Positions 48,103-59,575 of a stretch of 64,000 bases of DNA are shown piece after piece. The stretch's first letter is position 1. Each line of letters opens with the position of its first letter. This DNA comes from Collybia mongolica (lineage: Eukaryota; Basidiomycota; Agaricomycetes; Agaricales; Clitocybaceae): positions 806,001 to 870,000 of the forward strand of contig JAAXNY010000008.1 in assembly GCA_013420905.1 (NCBI GenBank), read 5' to 3'. The notes below the pieces were generated by a model that ran no database searches, was not told the DNA's origin, and saw only the letters and a list, made by a program, of their open reading frames with translations. Both the position numbers and the translations under genes were made by a program.

Positions 48103-49241
48103 ATGTTGTTCACATATGCTCTTATTCCTCTCCTCGCGTGCAGTACCGTGCTCGCTGCCCCTCGACCAGGCGATAGGTCTTTGATAGTATGTAACTCTTC
48201 TTTGCTCCCTCTTTAAAAGGCTTATATCTATGTTTTTAGTCACGCGGTGGTGACAAAAAGGTTGACTCCGGAAAGGCAGCGGCCACTGCGTCCTCAACCG
48301 CCGCACTTGCCAGCGCCACCGACCTCGTGAGTCGCCTCCCTGCCAAATTTCTATCAGGACTTACGATTACAACTGGTATAGAGCGGCAATGGAACTGTGG
48401 TAGACGACAGCGCCAATATCATCAATGGAACAGATGTCTCTAACGGAACAGCAATCGACGATGGCTCCAACGCCAACGCAACCGTGATAGTTAACGGGAC
48501 TGAGTGCCCTGCAGCGACAACTGTCACTGTGGTATGCCGCTTCCTTGTAATGACGGTTCTACTGCTCAATGAATTATGTGTAGACCGCTGTAGCCGCGTC
48601 AACGCAAGCCGCTGGTAATGGGCAAGGAAATGGAAATGGGCAAGGAAAGGGTCAAGGAAAGGGGCAAGGCAAACAAGCGAAAGGCAAGAAGGCTAAGGCT
48701 GCTGCCGCCAAGGCCGCCGCCGCGAAAGCCGCAGCTCAAGATGCTGCAGACAAAGCAGCCGCAGAACAAGCAGCAGCAGACCAGGCGGTGGACGATGAAG
48801 CCGCAGGAGAGGCAGCAGGAGCCAACCAAAATGGTCAAGTGACTGACCCTGCCCTCGATCCCTCCGGAGGTGCTGTGAGTAATTCTACTTGATGGATCGC
48901 TTTCCCTAGTATCTGACTTGCGTGTCCTGCTGTCCAGGCTGATGGGCAAGCGACCGATCCCGCCCTTGATCCTGCTGCAGCCGCAAATGGTAAGGCTCAG
49001 AATGGACATGCGAATGCCAATCAAAACGCTGCCAATGGAAACGGCAATGGCAACAATGGAAATGGCAATGGCAACAACGGCAATGGAAATGCTAACAAAG
49101 GAAATGGCAATGCCAACAATACGCCTGCTGCGGCGCGCCTGAACAGGATAGTGAGGTATGGTTCTTATATTTGTAAAGATTGTTTTCTGTCTGAATCGCT
49201 ATAGGTCTGTGCGAGCTCGTCGGAACGTAGGCTTGTTCTGA
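48103..49241 (+). CDS. Secreted low-complexity protein (Asn-Gly and Ala-Lys repeats)
   Basis: Six exons (48103-48186, 48240-48326, 48382-48531, 48584-48874, 48938-49155, 49205-49241) give 288 residues. A signal peptide (MLFTYALIPLLACSTVLAAP) with likely cleavage after LAA starts the protein. The first half has several NGT sequons (NGTVV, NGTDV, NGTAI, NATVIVNGTE), suggesting N-glycosylation. Next come Gly-Gln-Asn repeats (GNGQGNGNGQGKGQGKG), an Ala/Lys helix (AKAAAAKAAAAKAAAQDAA), twin TDPALDP motifs, and an NGNGNNGNGNGNNGNGN run. It ends RSVRARRNVGLF. A short, extracellular, probably disordered cell-wall or matrix protein is likely. I do not recognise a family. All coding borders fall at clean GT-AG introns of about 50-63 nt, and introns separate the repeat types. 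Confidence 0.75.
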
Positions 49242-49441
49242 GTGATCGTTGTTCGAGATTACTGTATGTTTAGAGTTGTACATATTTTACCGACCGATTA
49301 TTGCAAAGTGTTTGGAGAATCATCTAATCCATATTTGACCAAAGTTAAAGCATCGCGTGGTGGGTCAAAAAAGGTACATCCGCGCTGGATGAAAATATTG
49401 TAGCGCCTGGGAAGGCGGAAAGTAACGAGGGGTCTTCGAAC

Positions 49442-51573
49442 TCAGGCATGCGCACGTCTTGGACCCCGAACAACTTGGATAGGTGCACAGAGATGCTGCC
49501 ACAAAGTCAGACGATAAGTGTGCGTCTACCGATCTCAATACGTACGTTATAGAGATCAGCGTGTTCAAGGTTTATCTGATCAGAGCAGTCGTAACCATAT
49601 CTGCGTGCGAAATAAAGGTTGAGATAAGGTGTTTCCCGTATGATGATATTTACTAACCTGCAATCCCTCATGAGGGGCAAATTTGCTAATCGGAGGTTGA
49701 TCGTTAGAAAATTCTTAGAGATGACATGTCTAAGAGTGTCCAGACCTTTCCGTTTGACACCAAGCCACCAGAATGGGAGGATGTCTGTGATGAACTGACG
49801 AAGGCAATCGAAACATATCCAGTGTTGTTTTGTCCATTCTTTATAACTGGCGGGTCGTATTTCAAACAGCTCGCTCATTAGCACAGGATAATCAATGTTG
49901 CGAAGAGCTGCTCGGAGCCCTTTCTCAGCTCGATTTGACCACAATTTCCCTTTGAATTGGTGGTGAAGGTCATATCCAACCTGGCCCTTCAAGTAGTCCC
50001 AATCTATATCACGTTCCATTGGGAGGTCAAAACGAAGGATAATGAATCTCACTCGTCTCATTCCATAAGTGAACACCCCTCCTCCATTCAAACATGGAAG
50101 CACACTGAGTACCTGTAGATGTCGTTGAGCATTGCCCTATTTGATTTAACTAAACTCACATTTATCCGATTCACCCTGGCCTTTAATCGATTCCAGGATT
50201 ATTCTGGGAAGGTTCCGAACGCGTATACCCCTCCCTTTCAATATATCATCAGCAGAGGAAACGATAAATCCTATATATGGTCCGTTCCCCCCGTTCTCAT
50301 CGATGCAACGCTGTGGCCCTTCGGGGAGTCTTGAAGAACGTTCATGATAACATCCTAAAATGAACGTTGGCCCAGCAGACAAATATAGGCCGTTAAGATC
50401 ATCTATATGCAGATTGTGCATCAGTCTGAAAGACCCTTGATAAGAAATAAGATAACGCACAGATATTCATCATGGCTAGAATATCCCCATCGGATGCAGC
50501 AGAAAACGCCCAGTTTACCATTCTGTGCAGAAAGTACGACACGGTTTGGATTTGGTTCAAATCATCAGAAACAAAGCTATCCAAAAAACTCCTTTGTCTT
50601 GATTGGCACAATGCCAGCATCTGCGGTAACTGAACCTCAGGTACCTGACGAGGAAAGCTGTCCATGCCATATGTGAACGAAATAAGCATCACCCTATACA
50701 TGGCGCGCTTAAAGCGTTTGGCTTCTTTGGATGTGAGAACACTGTTCCTTGATTTTCTGTCCTTGTGCCTGCCACATGCACCCAATGAAAATTCGAAAGA
50801 AGGAATGGAGGACACTCGTACCTCCAGCTGAAAGTATCTTCCAACGCTTGAACTATATTATGATTGTGAACGAGTAATTTAGCCTCATTGCGATTGATGG
50901 GCTGGTCCAAGATTGTGTCCTCTTTTGGCAAATTTTCGACGTCTTGTAGGCGCAAGGACTTATCCTCGCATCGGGCAAGCCGTAAGGCCTGTGGTAACAC
51001 GACACCAACTTGATTGGAGACAACTGCGTGAACGATCGAGTCGCTCCGAGCCCAGTAAACATGATAGATGAATTTTGAAGCTAAAATAGAAGACCGGAGG
51101 TCCGATATGTTTGGTAGGAAAGTCAACAGGTAATCGGTGGCGTCGGCATTGAGTGGGAAGTTGGGTCGACTTCTGTAATTGTTCTTGAATCTTGGCAGCA
51201 CACTGGGAAATTAGACAGTGATGAGTACTCACAGAGAGCAGGCATAATCCTTTAACTTCAGTTTCAGTACCATGTTTTCTCGTTTAATTGTCTCTAGTTC
51301 TTCTCGTATCTCCTCTGTCTCATCCATTTTTGCGAAAAGCTCCCTTGTCAAGCGCTGGATGCTTTTGAGACACTCCGTATATGGCAATTCACGATCCACG
51401 GCATCACCCACCATCTGTGCATCATGTGCGTCGTTAACCCCAAGGGAACTGGCCAAGCGTTTCGTAAGGTTTATGCTGTTTGAGAGTTCTTTAGCCAGGA
51501 TCATATTATCAGACTTCAGCCGCTCGTTTCTCTTTTGTAACATAGCGAGCGTCTTCTGATTTTCTTGAACCAT
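49442..51573 (-). CDS. Unknown protein with N-terminal coiled coil and C-terminal PBZ-like zinc motif (copy 1)
   Basis: About 567-575 residues from exons 51573-51233 (or -51257), 51202-50822, 50768-50461, 50402-50160, 50112-50053, 50003-49746, 49685-49658, 49600-49546 and 49495-49442. It starts with a co​iled coil (MVQENQKTLAMLQKRNERLK). A globular part shared with copy 2 follows: NADATDYLLTF, ALRLARCED, FKRAMYRVMLISFTYG, LNGLYLSAGP, then NWDYLKG and LPFWWLG. The last three exons build C-R-Y-G-Y-D-C-x7-H-ADLYN-H, i.e. C-x5-C-x7-H-x5-H. This fits the PBZ zinc finger pattern (CxYGxxC...HxxxYxH), which in animals binds poly(ADP-ribose). Function is otherwise unknown. The first intron is ambiguous: 30 nt with a strong donor or 54 nt with GTTAAA. 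The seventh coding gap (60 nt, 49686-49745) has no stop and was called by comparison with copy 2. Confidence 0.75.
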
Positions 51574-52192
51574 CCATCACAATATATATTTCCCCGAACG
51601 CCACGAAGCTCGATTGAGGAGCCCCGGGGTGGAAGCGATCTGCTTGAGAGGACTGACTGTTGTATTTTATAAGAGGTGACAAAGCACCAGAAGAGCCTAT
51701 CATCATACGGCATTTGCCTCAGGGTCAAGTGGTTGTCAAAGGCAACAACATTGTGTCCGTCAAATTTCTGACATGGCGGTTGGGATCGTGGCTGCTACTA
51801 CCACGCTAGCGACCCACTACGAAGTAGCAAAGGCTGCCAAGGTACATATTAAAGATTGAGAAAAGCCCCGGTTTTCAATGCTCATCTTCCCTAAAAACTT
51901 CCACGAACATTTTTGATTGAGGATTACGGGTGACCCGGCCAGGATGATACTGCCACTCAAAGACCGGTTTGACCATGCGAAATTGTTTTACGATGCGTAT
52001 ATGTGGTGTGAGAGGCAGGCTCTACCCGGTAAGAGACTGATGTTCACTTCCAGTAGCTTCCTAACTTAAATTCTTATTAATATTTTACGGTGATCTACCT
52101 GGGGAAGTAGGGATCTTGAGCTTTGCTGCTTTGCAAGGTTGTTTAGGCGTACCCTAGTAAATATCTTCAGTGATGTATATCCCGTTTCGTCA
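51574..52192. other. Spacer between the PBZ-like paralogues
   Basis: Holds the promoter of copy 1 and the 3' end of copy 2. A short plus-strand open piece (51940-52030) reads LPLKDRFDHAKLFYDAYMWC but has no start or end that I can support. Confidence 0.35.
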
Positions 52193-54364
52193 CTAGTATG
52201 AGTCCTCGATCCGCATTGCGATTGGCACCTTCCTACTGGGTTCACATAGGTGCTTTGCAAGAAGCTTAGGGAAATTGATAACAATCAAGAGCATGAGGTA
52301 CACATACATTGAACAGCTGGGCATGCCGAAGTTGTTTTTGCTCGGGGCAATCATAACCATACCTGTGTTACATTCAGTTGATACTGATAGATCACATTGG
52401 TTGAAACCGCTTACCAGCAATCTCTCATGATCGGCGTCCTCGCTAGTGCGGTGTGATGAGTATGGAATATGGAAATGAAAACAGTGAATGATACCTTTGC
52501 GTTTTCGATCCAGCCACCAGAACGGTAATGTCTTAAGGAGGAATTGTTCAATACAATCAAAACAGACAGATTTGTCTTTCGACCAGTCGCGGTAAACCCC
52601 ACGCCTAGAGTCGTACATTTCGTGCATCAGCGTAGAGTAATTGATGCTTTGAAGTGTATTTATAAGTCCCTTTTCAGCTGCATTGGTAAAGAGTTTCCCT
52701 TTGAAGTAGAGGTGGAGGTCAAGGCCCATGTCCCCCTTCAAATCGTCCCAATCTTAAAGATACATGCCAATCAGTCAACGTGTCCATGAAGGAATTTAAG
52801 TAGATTAATCACTTGACTCATTCCACAGATCAACCGCCAAAGATCTCATTTGACAATGACAACCTGTAGGAGTGATGATCAGTGCAAGCACAGTCCCCTT
52901 GGGTTTGATTTTCTTACATCTGTCTTCTCCACCATTAGCACCATCCAATACTGTTGCGAAGGGATCGGGTTTGGATATATCTCGTTCTTTTAGAAGGACC
53001 TCTGTGGCAAGAGTTATGAACTTCGAATAAGGCCCATTGTCTTCCTTGAATCGCTTCAGCACTGGTCCCGTGTGCATATGCGCCGTGCTATTCTTATTAC
53101 AGTCCAAAATCACAGCCGGCCCTGCAGCAAGATAGGTGCCTTCCAGATCCCAATCATCTTATAACACTGTCAGGTTAGAAATACAAAAAGAATGAGAACA
53201 TGAGACGCACAGACATCCATGCAACCCGCAAAACTGCCATCTGCTCCAGGAGAATGCCATTTTTTGCAGGAACTTTGATACCTTGTAAATCTCGCATAGA
53301 CCTTCTGAAACGAATCTATTAAGGAATCGTTTCTGCTTCACGTAATTTCTGTCCAGTTCGTCAGGATCGGAGAAGAACTGCCTCAAAGCTTTGTCTTGAT
53401 AGGCAATACTGTCTGTTCCATAAATGAATGAGATGAGCATGATGCGGTAAAGCGCGCGCTGAAATCGTTTAGATTCGATGTGCGTCAACACACTCATTCT
53501 GGACATCCGATCCTTTCGTCTGATGGTTTGCGAATTAATACAAGAATGGAGGAACAGGTAAAATGGCACTCTGCCTGAAGCTGTAATAATCTTCTAGCTC
53601 CTGAACTGTTTGAGCATTGCGGGTCAGTATTTTTGCTTGTGATGGTGTAATCGCCTGGACATAGATATCTTCTTCCTTTGGGAGATCTTCAACATTGCGT
53701 TGCAAAAAACGCGCGTCCTCACATCGAGCGAGTCGAAGAGCTTGAGGTAAAATATACCCAAGTTGATTTGACGCAATTGCATGGACAATTGACTCGCGCC
53801 GAGCATGAAAAACACCATACACGAACTTTGATGTCAAAATTAGGGGAAGAAGCGCAGCAAACGTTGGAGAAACTGATAACAAATGACCAGTTGCGTCGGT
53901 ATCCAAAGGAAAGAGCGTCTTATTCCTATTTTAAGGTGTCAAAGGATCAATCATGTCGGTGGAAAACAAGGAGGTGGTCACCTTCCAACCTTTGCCAGTT
54001 TCGCTTTCAAGACTTTATTCTCCTCTTCGAGAGATTTCAATTTTGTTTTCAATACCCCATTCTCCTCATCTACATCCCTCAATCTCTCCAATGCAGCTGC
54101 ATCTGATTTCGCTTTCTCCTTGAGTTCATGCACGCGTCCGAAGCAATCTTTATAAGATACGTCGTAGTCAGCTGTGTCGACTGCCACTTGGGCTTCATGT
54201 ACACCGTGAAAACCGAGAGATCTTGCCAATCGTTTCCAGCGACCTGTCACCTCCGACAGTTGTTTGACTGTGTCGTCGTTGGAAAGTTTGAGTCGTTCGA
54301 TTCGTTTCCGAAGCGCAGAAAGCTCAGAATTTTGACCGTCTGTGTTCGACAACTCGAATGTCAT
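52193..54364 (-). pseudogene. Paralogue of the coiled-coil/PBZ-like protein with a one-base frameshift (copy 2)
   Basis: Exons 54364-53982, 53925-53575, 53519-53211, 53157-52918, 52863-52813, 52752-52495, 52442-52415, 52362-52308 and 52252-52193 mirror copy 1, several with identical lengths (258, 28, 55 nt). Exon 3 has 309 nt against 308 in copy 1. The extra base lies in a run of six A (coding strand; T at 53260-53265) after SKFLQK. With one A fewer the frame continues into DGSFAGCMDVY, matching copy 1, and the whole would be 577 residues. The end reads C-W-Y-G-Y-D-C-x7-H-AQLFN-H-LCEP, a full C-x5-C-x7-H-x5-H PBZ-like motif. It could be a young pseudogene, a sequencing error in the homopolymer, or a slippage-tolerant gene. 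The intron after SFR (53574) seems to start with GC. Confidence 0.7.
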
Positions 54365-55075
54365 GAAGGAAGCTTGGATGTATGTGCCTTGAGATTAGAA
54401 GAAGAAAAAAACCAGTTCCGAACAGTGTAGAAACCAACGAGGCAACCTATTTGAGGATTTAATGTCCCTTCGCGATCGGCGCCCGTAAGCGACAATGGGC
54501 GAGCCAAACTTGAAGTCAGCCTTGATGCATACGACCCCCAAAAATTGAAGCTTTTGCTGAGCGACTTAGACCAAATCTTCCCGTAGCGAATTGTAAAACG
54601 GCTGTCCAGCTAGAGGAGCTACTAGTTTGTACATGTCCTCACCAGAATCAAAATCATGAAAGTTGAAAATTGAAAATTGATATCCGAGCAGTGATGCTCG
54701 TGACCCGATCCATTGCCAAGAATTACGTGAGCGAGGCACTAGCAGCAGATTCACTTTCACTCCATCATGCCAATGTCACCCAAAAGTCTCCGTATGTATG
54801 CCGCGTGTACAGCACGCCTTGTTCAAGCGCCACTACCAACCAGTTTCTAACTTACTGTGCTGATAGTGAAACGAATCACTTCACATCGCCGCAGGGTCTG
54901 ATAAAATCAAGGCATGGGAGTATGCATAGGACGATGCCACACTGAGGACGTGGATATTACAGCTCCATTTCCAATTGTAACACAGGTGTGCCTGCCTGCT
55001 TGGAGTACCATGCTTTCCGTGCCGATTTATGGACCCAAATGAGAGCAGTCCGAGGAGGGGAATACCATTGTTCCT
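54365..55075. other. Spacer between divergent genes
   Basis: Separates the start of copy 2 (minus) from the HET gene (plus). No gene, RNA or repeat was recognised. Confidence 0.4.
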
Positions 55076-57228
55076 ATGGAACAGACTGAAAGTAATGTCG
55101 CCCAACCAGTCTCATTAAGCAATACATCGCGCAATTCAACCGATTTGTGAGTGTGCGGCATTCACAATTGATCAATTAATAAAATGGTACACCAGAATCA
55201 TTGATGACAGTGAAGATCGCGTTGAAACGGCGCCCTCTTCGGTTTGTGATTATTGCTGGAAGAATCTGTTCGCATTCGACTCTTTTCGCAAGGCCTGGGA
55301 AGGGCAATTCCGTGACATACCATTCTTTGAAGTGGAGTCTCATGAAGACATCGTTTTTTCGTACACGACGATGATGGACCAAATTAACAAGTCGAAAGAG
55401 GAAGACTGCAGTTGGTGTACCATGTTATTAACCCCGCCTCATACATTCTGGCCTCCCAGCAATATTGTGGCCCTCCGCATTGCATTTCGCCCTGCGTTCT
55501 ACAGTGACGGTACGCTGCTTGGCGCACAGCGAATGACTGTCTGGGTGGGCCAGGGTGCCCGGCCTAAAGAGCTCTTCAGTTACCCAATCTATACTAAATT
55601 ACGTGCGTATCTCACACCATTGGCATGCGCAGCCTATTAATAAATGGAGCATTTCAGGTGATCCATGCGCCAATGAAGTCGTTGCCAGGAACAGAGTTCT
55701 TCGAATGAAATCAACTAAGACTTATGAAATGGCTCTGGATTGTATGCGTGATTGCATTATCAACCATGCTACCTGCCCCAAACCTCTCGATTCCTTTTTT
55801 CCGACTCGTGTTATTGATTGCACTGATCCCGTGAAACCAAAACTCCATACCCCTTCAGCCCCTGTCCGCGAGCCTTATGTCGTCCTTAGTTATGTTTGGG
55901 GGGAAGGCCAACCTCACAAGACAACGACCGAAAATATCGAGGACTATCAGCGTGGTATCAACGCTAATCTTCTTCCCCAAACTATCAAGGACGCAATCTG
56001 GACGACTCATGCATGTGGACAGCGTTACCTTTGGGTAGATGCGTTGTGCATCGTACAAAATTCACGCGAAGATAAGATTCGCGAAATTAGGCAGATTCCA
56101 AATATATTCGCCGGTGCTTACTTTACGATCATAGCTGCGCGATCGTCCACCGCAAGCGAGGGATTCCTGCACGACTGCGCACCACCTTCCGTGCCCATCA
56201 CCCGCCTCCCATTTCGCTGTCAAACTGGTCCGACCAGTATCGGAACAATGTTTGTCGAACATGATAATGTCGGAAAATATGATGACAACTCCGACACTAC
56301 GGACCCGATCCACAAGCGTGCTTGGTGCTTGGAGGAGCGTCTTCTTTCAGCACGATCATTGATATATACCTCTACGACTCTCCGATTTCACTGCCAATTA
56401 CTCACAGTCAATGTTGGCGCTGCCGCGCGCGAATCGCACGACTTGGCAACACATCGTCTAGCCGTCGATTGGGCGCCACCTCCCGAAGATCCCCGTCCTT
56501 CGTCTCCTGCGTCTGATGCTATGTTCTACTATAACAGAAGTACGACATTGTGGGATAATGTCATTACCAACTATTCAAAACGTTACATCACAAATGCAGA
56601 CGATAAGTTGGTAGCACTAGCTGGTGTGACTTATCGCTTCGGAGAGAAATGGAAGAGAGCGTCGGGCTCAAAGTACTTGGCTGGCTTGTGGCATGATAAC
56701 CTCCAACATGATCTCCTATGGTACAAGAAAGCAGATGATCTATTTCCTCGACCACCATTATATAGAGCACCGTCATGGTCATGGGCTTCTGTAGATGGTT
56801 GCGTGGAAGGGACAAAAATGTACCCCAAGGAGTGGGGGTTGTACGAACTGATTGACTGTGACGTGCAGCTGGTGTCTAAGGACCTTCCTTTCGGTGGGGT
56901 TACCTCAGGCTCCCTGATGATGAATGCGAAGCTAATACAGGCCAGTTGGAGGACTAACGGCTTATATGCCTCCAATCCACTTGTTTTTGGAAGCGAGAGC
57001 AAGCTATACTTTGCATGGCGGGATACAACAGAGGAGATAGGCGAAACCGTTTGGATCTTGCCCGTCTGCTGGAGGGCGAAGGCGGAGGAACTGGCTGGCT
57101 TGGTGTTATTACCAACCGGTCATGAAGGCTATTACCGACGTGTAGGACGTTTCGAAGACGGCGCTTGTGCATGGATTTCGAAGGACGATATTGGGGAGTT
57201 GGACTCTCACAAGATCGTCATCATATAA
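55076..57228 (+). CDS. HET-domain protein, second copy type
   Basis: Exons 55076-55146, 55196-55602 and 55658-57228 give 682 residues. The N-terminal part has Cys pairs (VCDYCWKN, CSWCTM), as in other basidiomycete HET proteins. The domain starts at EPYVVLSYVWGEGQ, continues NLLPQTIKDAIWTTHACGQR and YLWVDALCIVQNSREDKIRE, and ends with KRAWCLEERLLSARSLIYTS. The C-terminal third contains LAALAGV-like (DKLVALAGVTYRF) and YRAPSWSWASVDG blocks that usually follow HET domains. The start was chosen because ATG 55076 joins in frame across a 49-nt intron to IIDDSEDRV. It is only distantly similar to the HET gene at 15 kb, so the two are not a recent duplication. Confidence 0.88.
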
Positions 57229-58203
57229 TCTCTTTTCTGTGATGGGGAGTCCTGCTACATTCGTAAGGTGCTGTTATGTTCATTAGTTGAGGAGGAGCCT
57301 CGCACTTAAGCCGCTTCAAAGGGTATATACTTATCATTGCACGGTATCGGGTTGGGTTCTGAGAACAATCAGGAGACCGTGTGGGGGCTGGGTTCATGTG
57401 ATGTCCGTGATTGCATTCTGTTGCAATCACTTTCTTGAAAGCATCATACCTTGCCAGATTTTTCCTGAGCCGGTCCAAGACAATCTCCAAACGTATGCTG
57501 TCAGTACCCGACAAACTATCTATCTAACCGGTGGATCTTTGGTTCTAGTCGATGATGGAAGACGGGCTTTGGGGCTTTATCGTTTTTCTTTAGGTGCGCT
57601 GACCGACGAGCCGTTAACGTCAACGGAGATCGGCGGACATTTGCGGATCGAAGACGGAACGGAGTCGTGAGGAGTGGCAAGCCGATGGGACATGGGTGGA
57701 GCAGACTGTCAGCCTTTCCCAGACGCCCTCTCTATCATGCTTTCAAATTTCACTCTCCAACCGGTCTTTAGAAACCATACGCTCCCAGTAAGGGGCTTAT
57801 TTCAGTTCTCTGCTAAGAATCTAAGCTTGCTATGTATCAAGTATTGGAACACCCGCCTAAGTCCGCTGCCCAGGTACGAAAACTATCGAGTCTGAAAATG
57901 CAAAGGCCGAGACGCGCTTACTACGCTTGAAGGTCTAGAAAGCTTGACACTCTTGCCCAAGATACTTCTAAGTATCTCGTCATCACTGACAGCGGATGTC
58001 CATGTCCTCGACCTCGGTTCACTAGGACAGGTTTACGAGTCCTAATCAGCCTGTATTGCTCAAGCTTTACTATTTCTCGGATCTGGTGGATAATTAAAGA
58101 ATAAGCGACAACAGATACAAAAGGCGCGTCTTACCGTTCATGATTCCCCAGTCAACCACATTGACGTCCCGTCCTTACAGACCATCAGCGTTCAACTCTC
58201 AAA
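57229..58203. other. Intergenic with a weak coding trace
   Basis: A plus-strand open piece at about 57480-57670 reads protein-like (TIYLTGGSLVLVDDGRRALG, then FSLGALTDEPLTSTEIGGHL) and ends in TGA at 57668-57670. No start or family was found, so I do not call a gene. Confidence 0.3.
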
Positions 58204-58971
58204 ATGCATTCCATCATAATCGCCACTGTCGCTCTTTTCTTTACCCTTGTCACCGCTATTGATGTTCGAAACGAACACAAAACGGTAATTGACTCCCAGT
58301 GCTTCATATGCCCTCCTGTCAAATCTTTCCGCTTCGGCATTCGGCCATGGCAGCGGTACGAACCATCTGATATCAAATTCCAACAACACGAAAACTCCTT
58401 TTCCTGCATGTAAGAGATGACAATGCTTCCTCTAATCTTGCCCTATATTGATATCATACTGCAGTTATAAGGCAGCGGCTTACGCGTTAGCCGACAGGCA
58501 CGACCCTTTGATTGTGATCGGTCGATGCAATTACTACGTGCGTTTCCTTTAATTTTGGTTCTTATAACTCCTGATACTCACTCTCAATAGAATGACGGGG
58601 TTTTGAGGCGCGAAAACAAAGACAAAGACACCGCAGCAAGCTTGGAATGCCCTCGCGTAGCACCTTCATACAAAGGTTGTGGTTATCGAGTTCACGCGGC
58701 CAGGACAGTAGAGGAACGGCAGGAACCTGGCGAACAGACTCTTCAAGAGAATGCACCTGTATCTTCTCCAGGCGAAACCACTCCTGGGGAGTTGGTTGTA
58801 GATGAAGATGAACCCGATGAAGATGAGAATGAAGATCCCGAGAATGAACTAGAAGAGGAGGAGGGGGAAGGGGAAGGGGATGACGAGGAAGAGGGTGATG
58901 AAGAAGAGGGCGATGAAGGGGAAGGCGATGAGGAAGAAGAAGATGAGAATGAGGAGGATGAGGAGGATTAA
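58204..58971 (+). CDS. Small secreted protein with acidic C-terminal tail
   Basis: Exons 58204-58409, 58465-58537 and 58591-58971 give 219 residues. The N-terminus is a signal peptide (MHSIIIATVALFFTLVTAID). A compact region of about 110 residues follows with six cysteines (CFIC, SFSCIYKAA, GRCNYY, LECPR, YKGCGYR), enough for disulphide bonds. The last 70 residues are almost only Asp, Glu and Gly (EEEGEGEGDDEEEGDEEEGD). Length, signal peptide and cysteines fit the loose class of small secreted or effector-like fungal proteins, but no family is recognised. An acidic tail of this size suggests binding of calcium or a basic partner (guess). Confidence 0.75.
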
Positions 58972-59575
58972 GAAGATGGAGAAACTTCGATCCGAACTGA
59001 GTTGCCTGGGGGGCTGATAGCCCTTTCCAGAAAACCTCTTCTGGCGGACGGATCGCCAGGAGGTGGCCTGTTTGCAGATACTTAAGAGACTTTCGAACAT
59101 TGATTGAAGCTACTGTGAAGTCAAGGCTTGATTTATCTAGTCGCACCTCACGTCCATTCGTTTACTTTCCGTTTCCAGCCCAGTTCAACTACTAGCAATC
59201 TCTTGTAATATTATACCATAATATCACTTCCAGGTTGGACATTCTGAATGCACAGAAATAGGGATATGGAAGAACACTAAATCTCAATATGGCCGATCCC
59301 CCACACAAATATTGTAATAACTGGTCTTGAAACAAAACAGCGTATGTGTTCTTGGTATTTCTGGACTCTAGACCCGGCAATGTTCGTTAAATTTATAGAC
59401 TTCCGCCATCGGATCGGGTTAAGACAAAATAGCCCACAGTATTAACACCGCAATCATGTCTACTTTCACCCCATTGAAGACCCCTTGCCTATAATTATAT
59501 GGTGGCAAGATCGATTATTTCACATATGTAACACCTATTACACACACCCGCGGTAATTTATTCTGTAATTTGAAG
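58972..59575. other. Intergenic between converging genes
   Basis: 3' flanks of the secreted protein gene and the MFS gene. Nothing else was recognised. Confidence 0.4.

Noticed and set aside
58849..59146. Minus-strand Leu/His/Pro-rich frames
   Set aside because: Reverse reading of the Asp/Glu-coding tail of the secreted protein.
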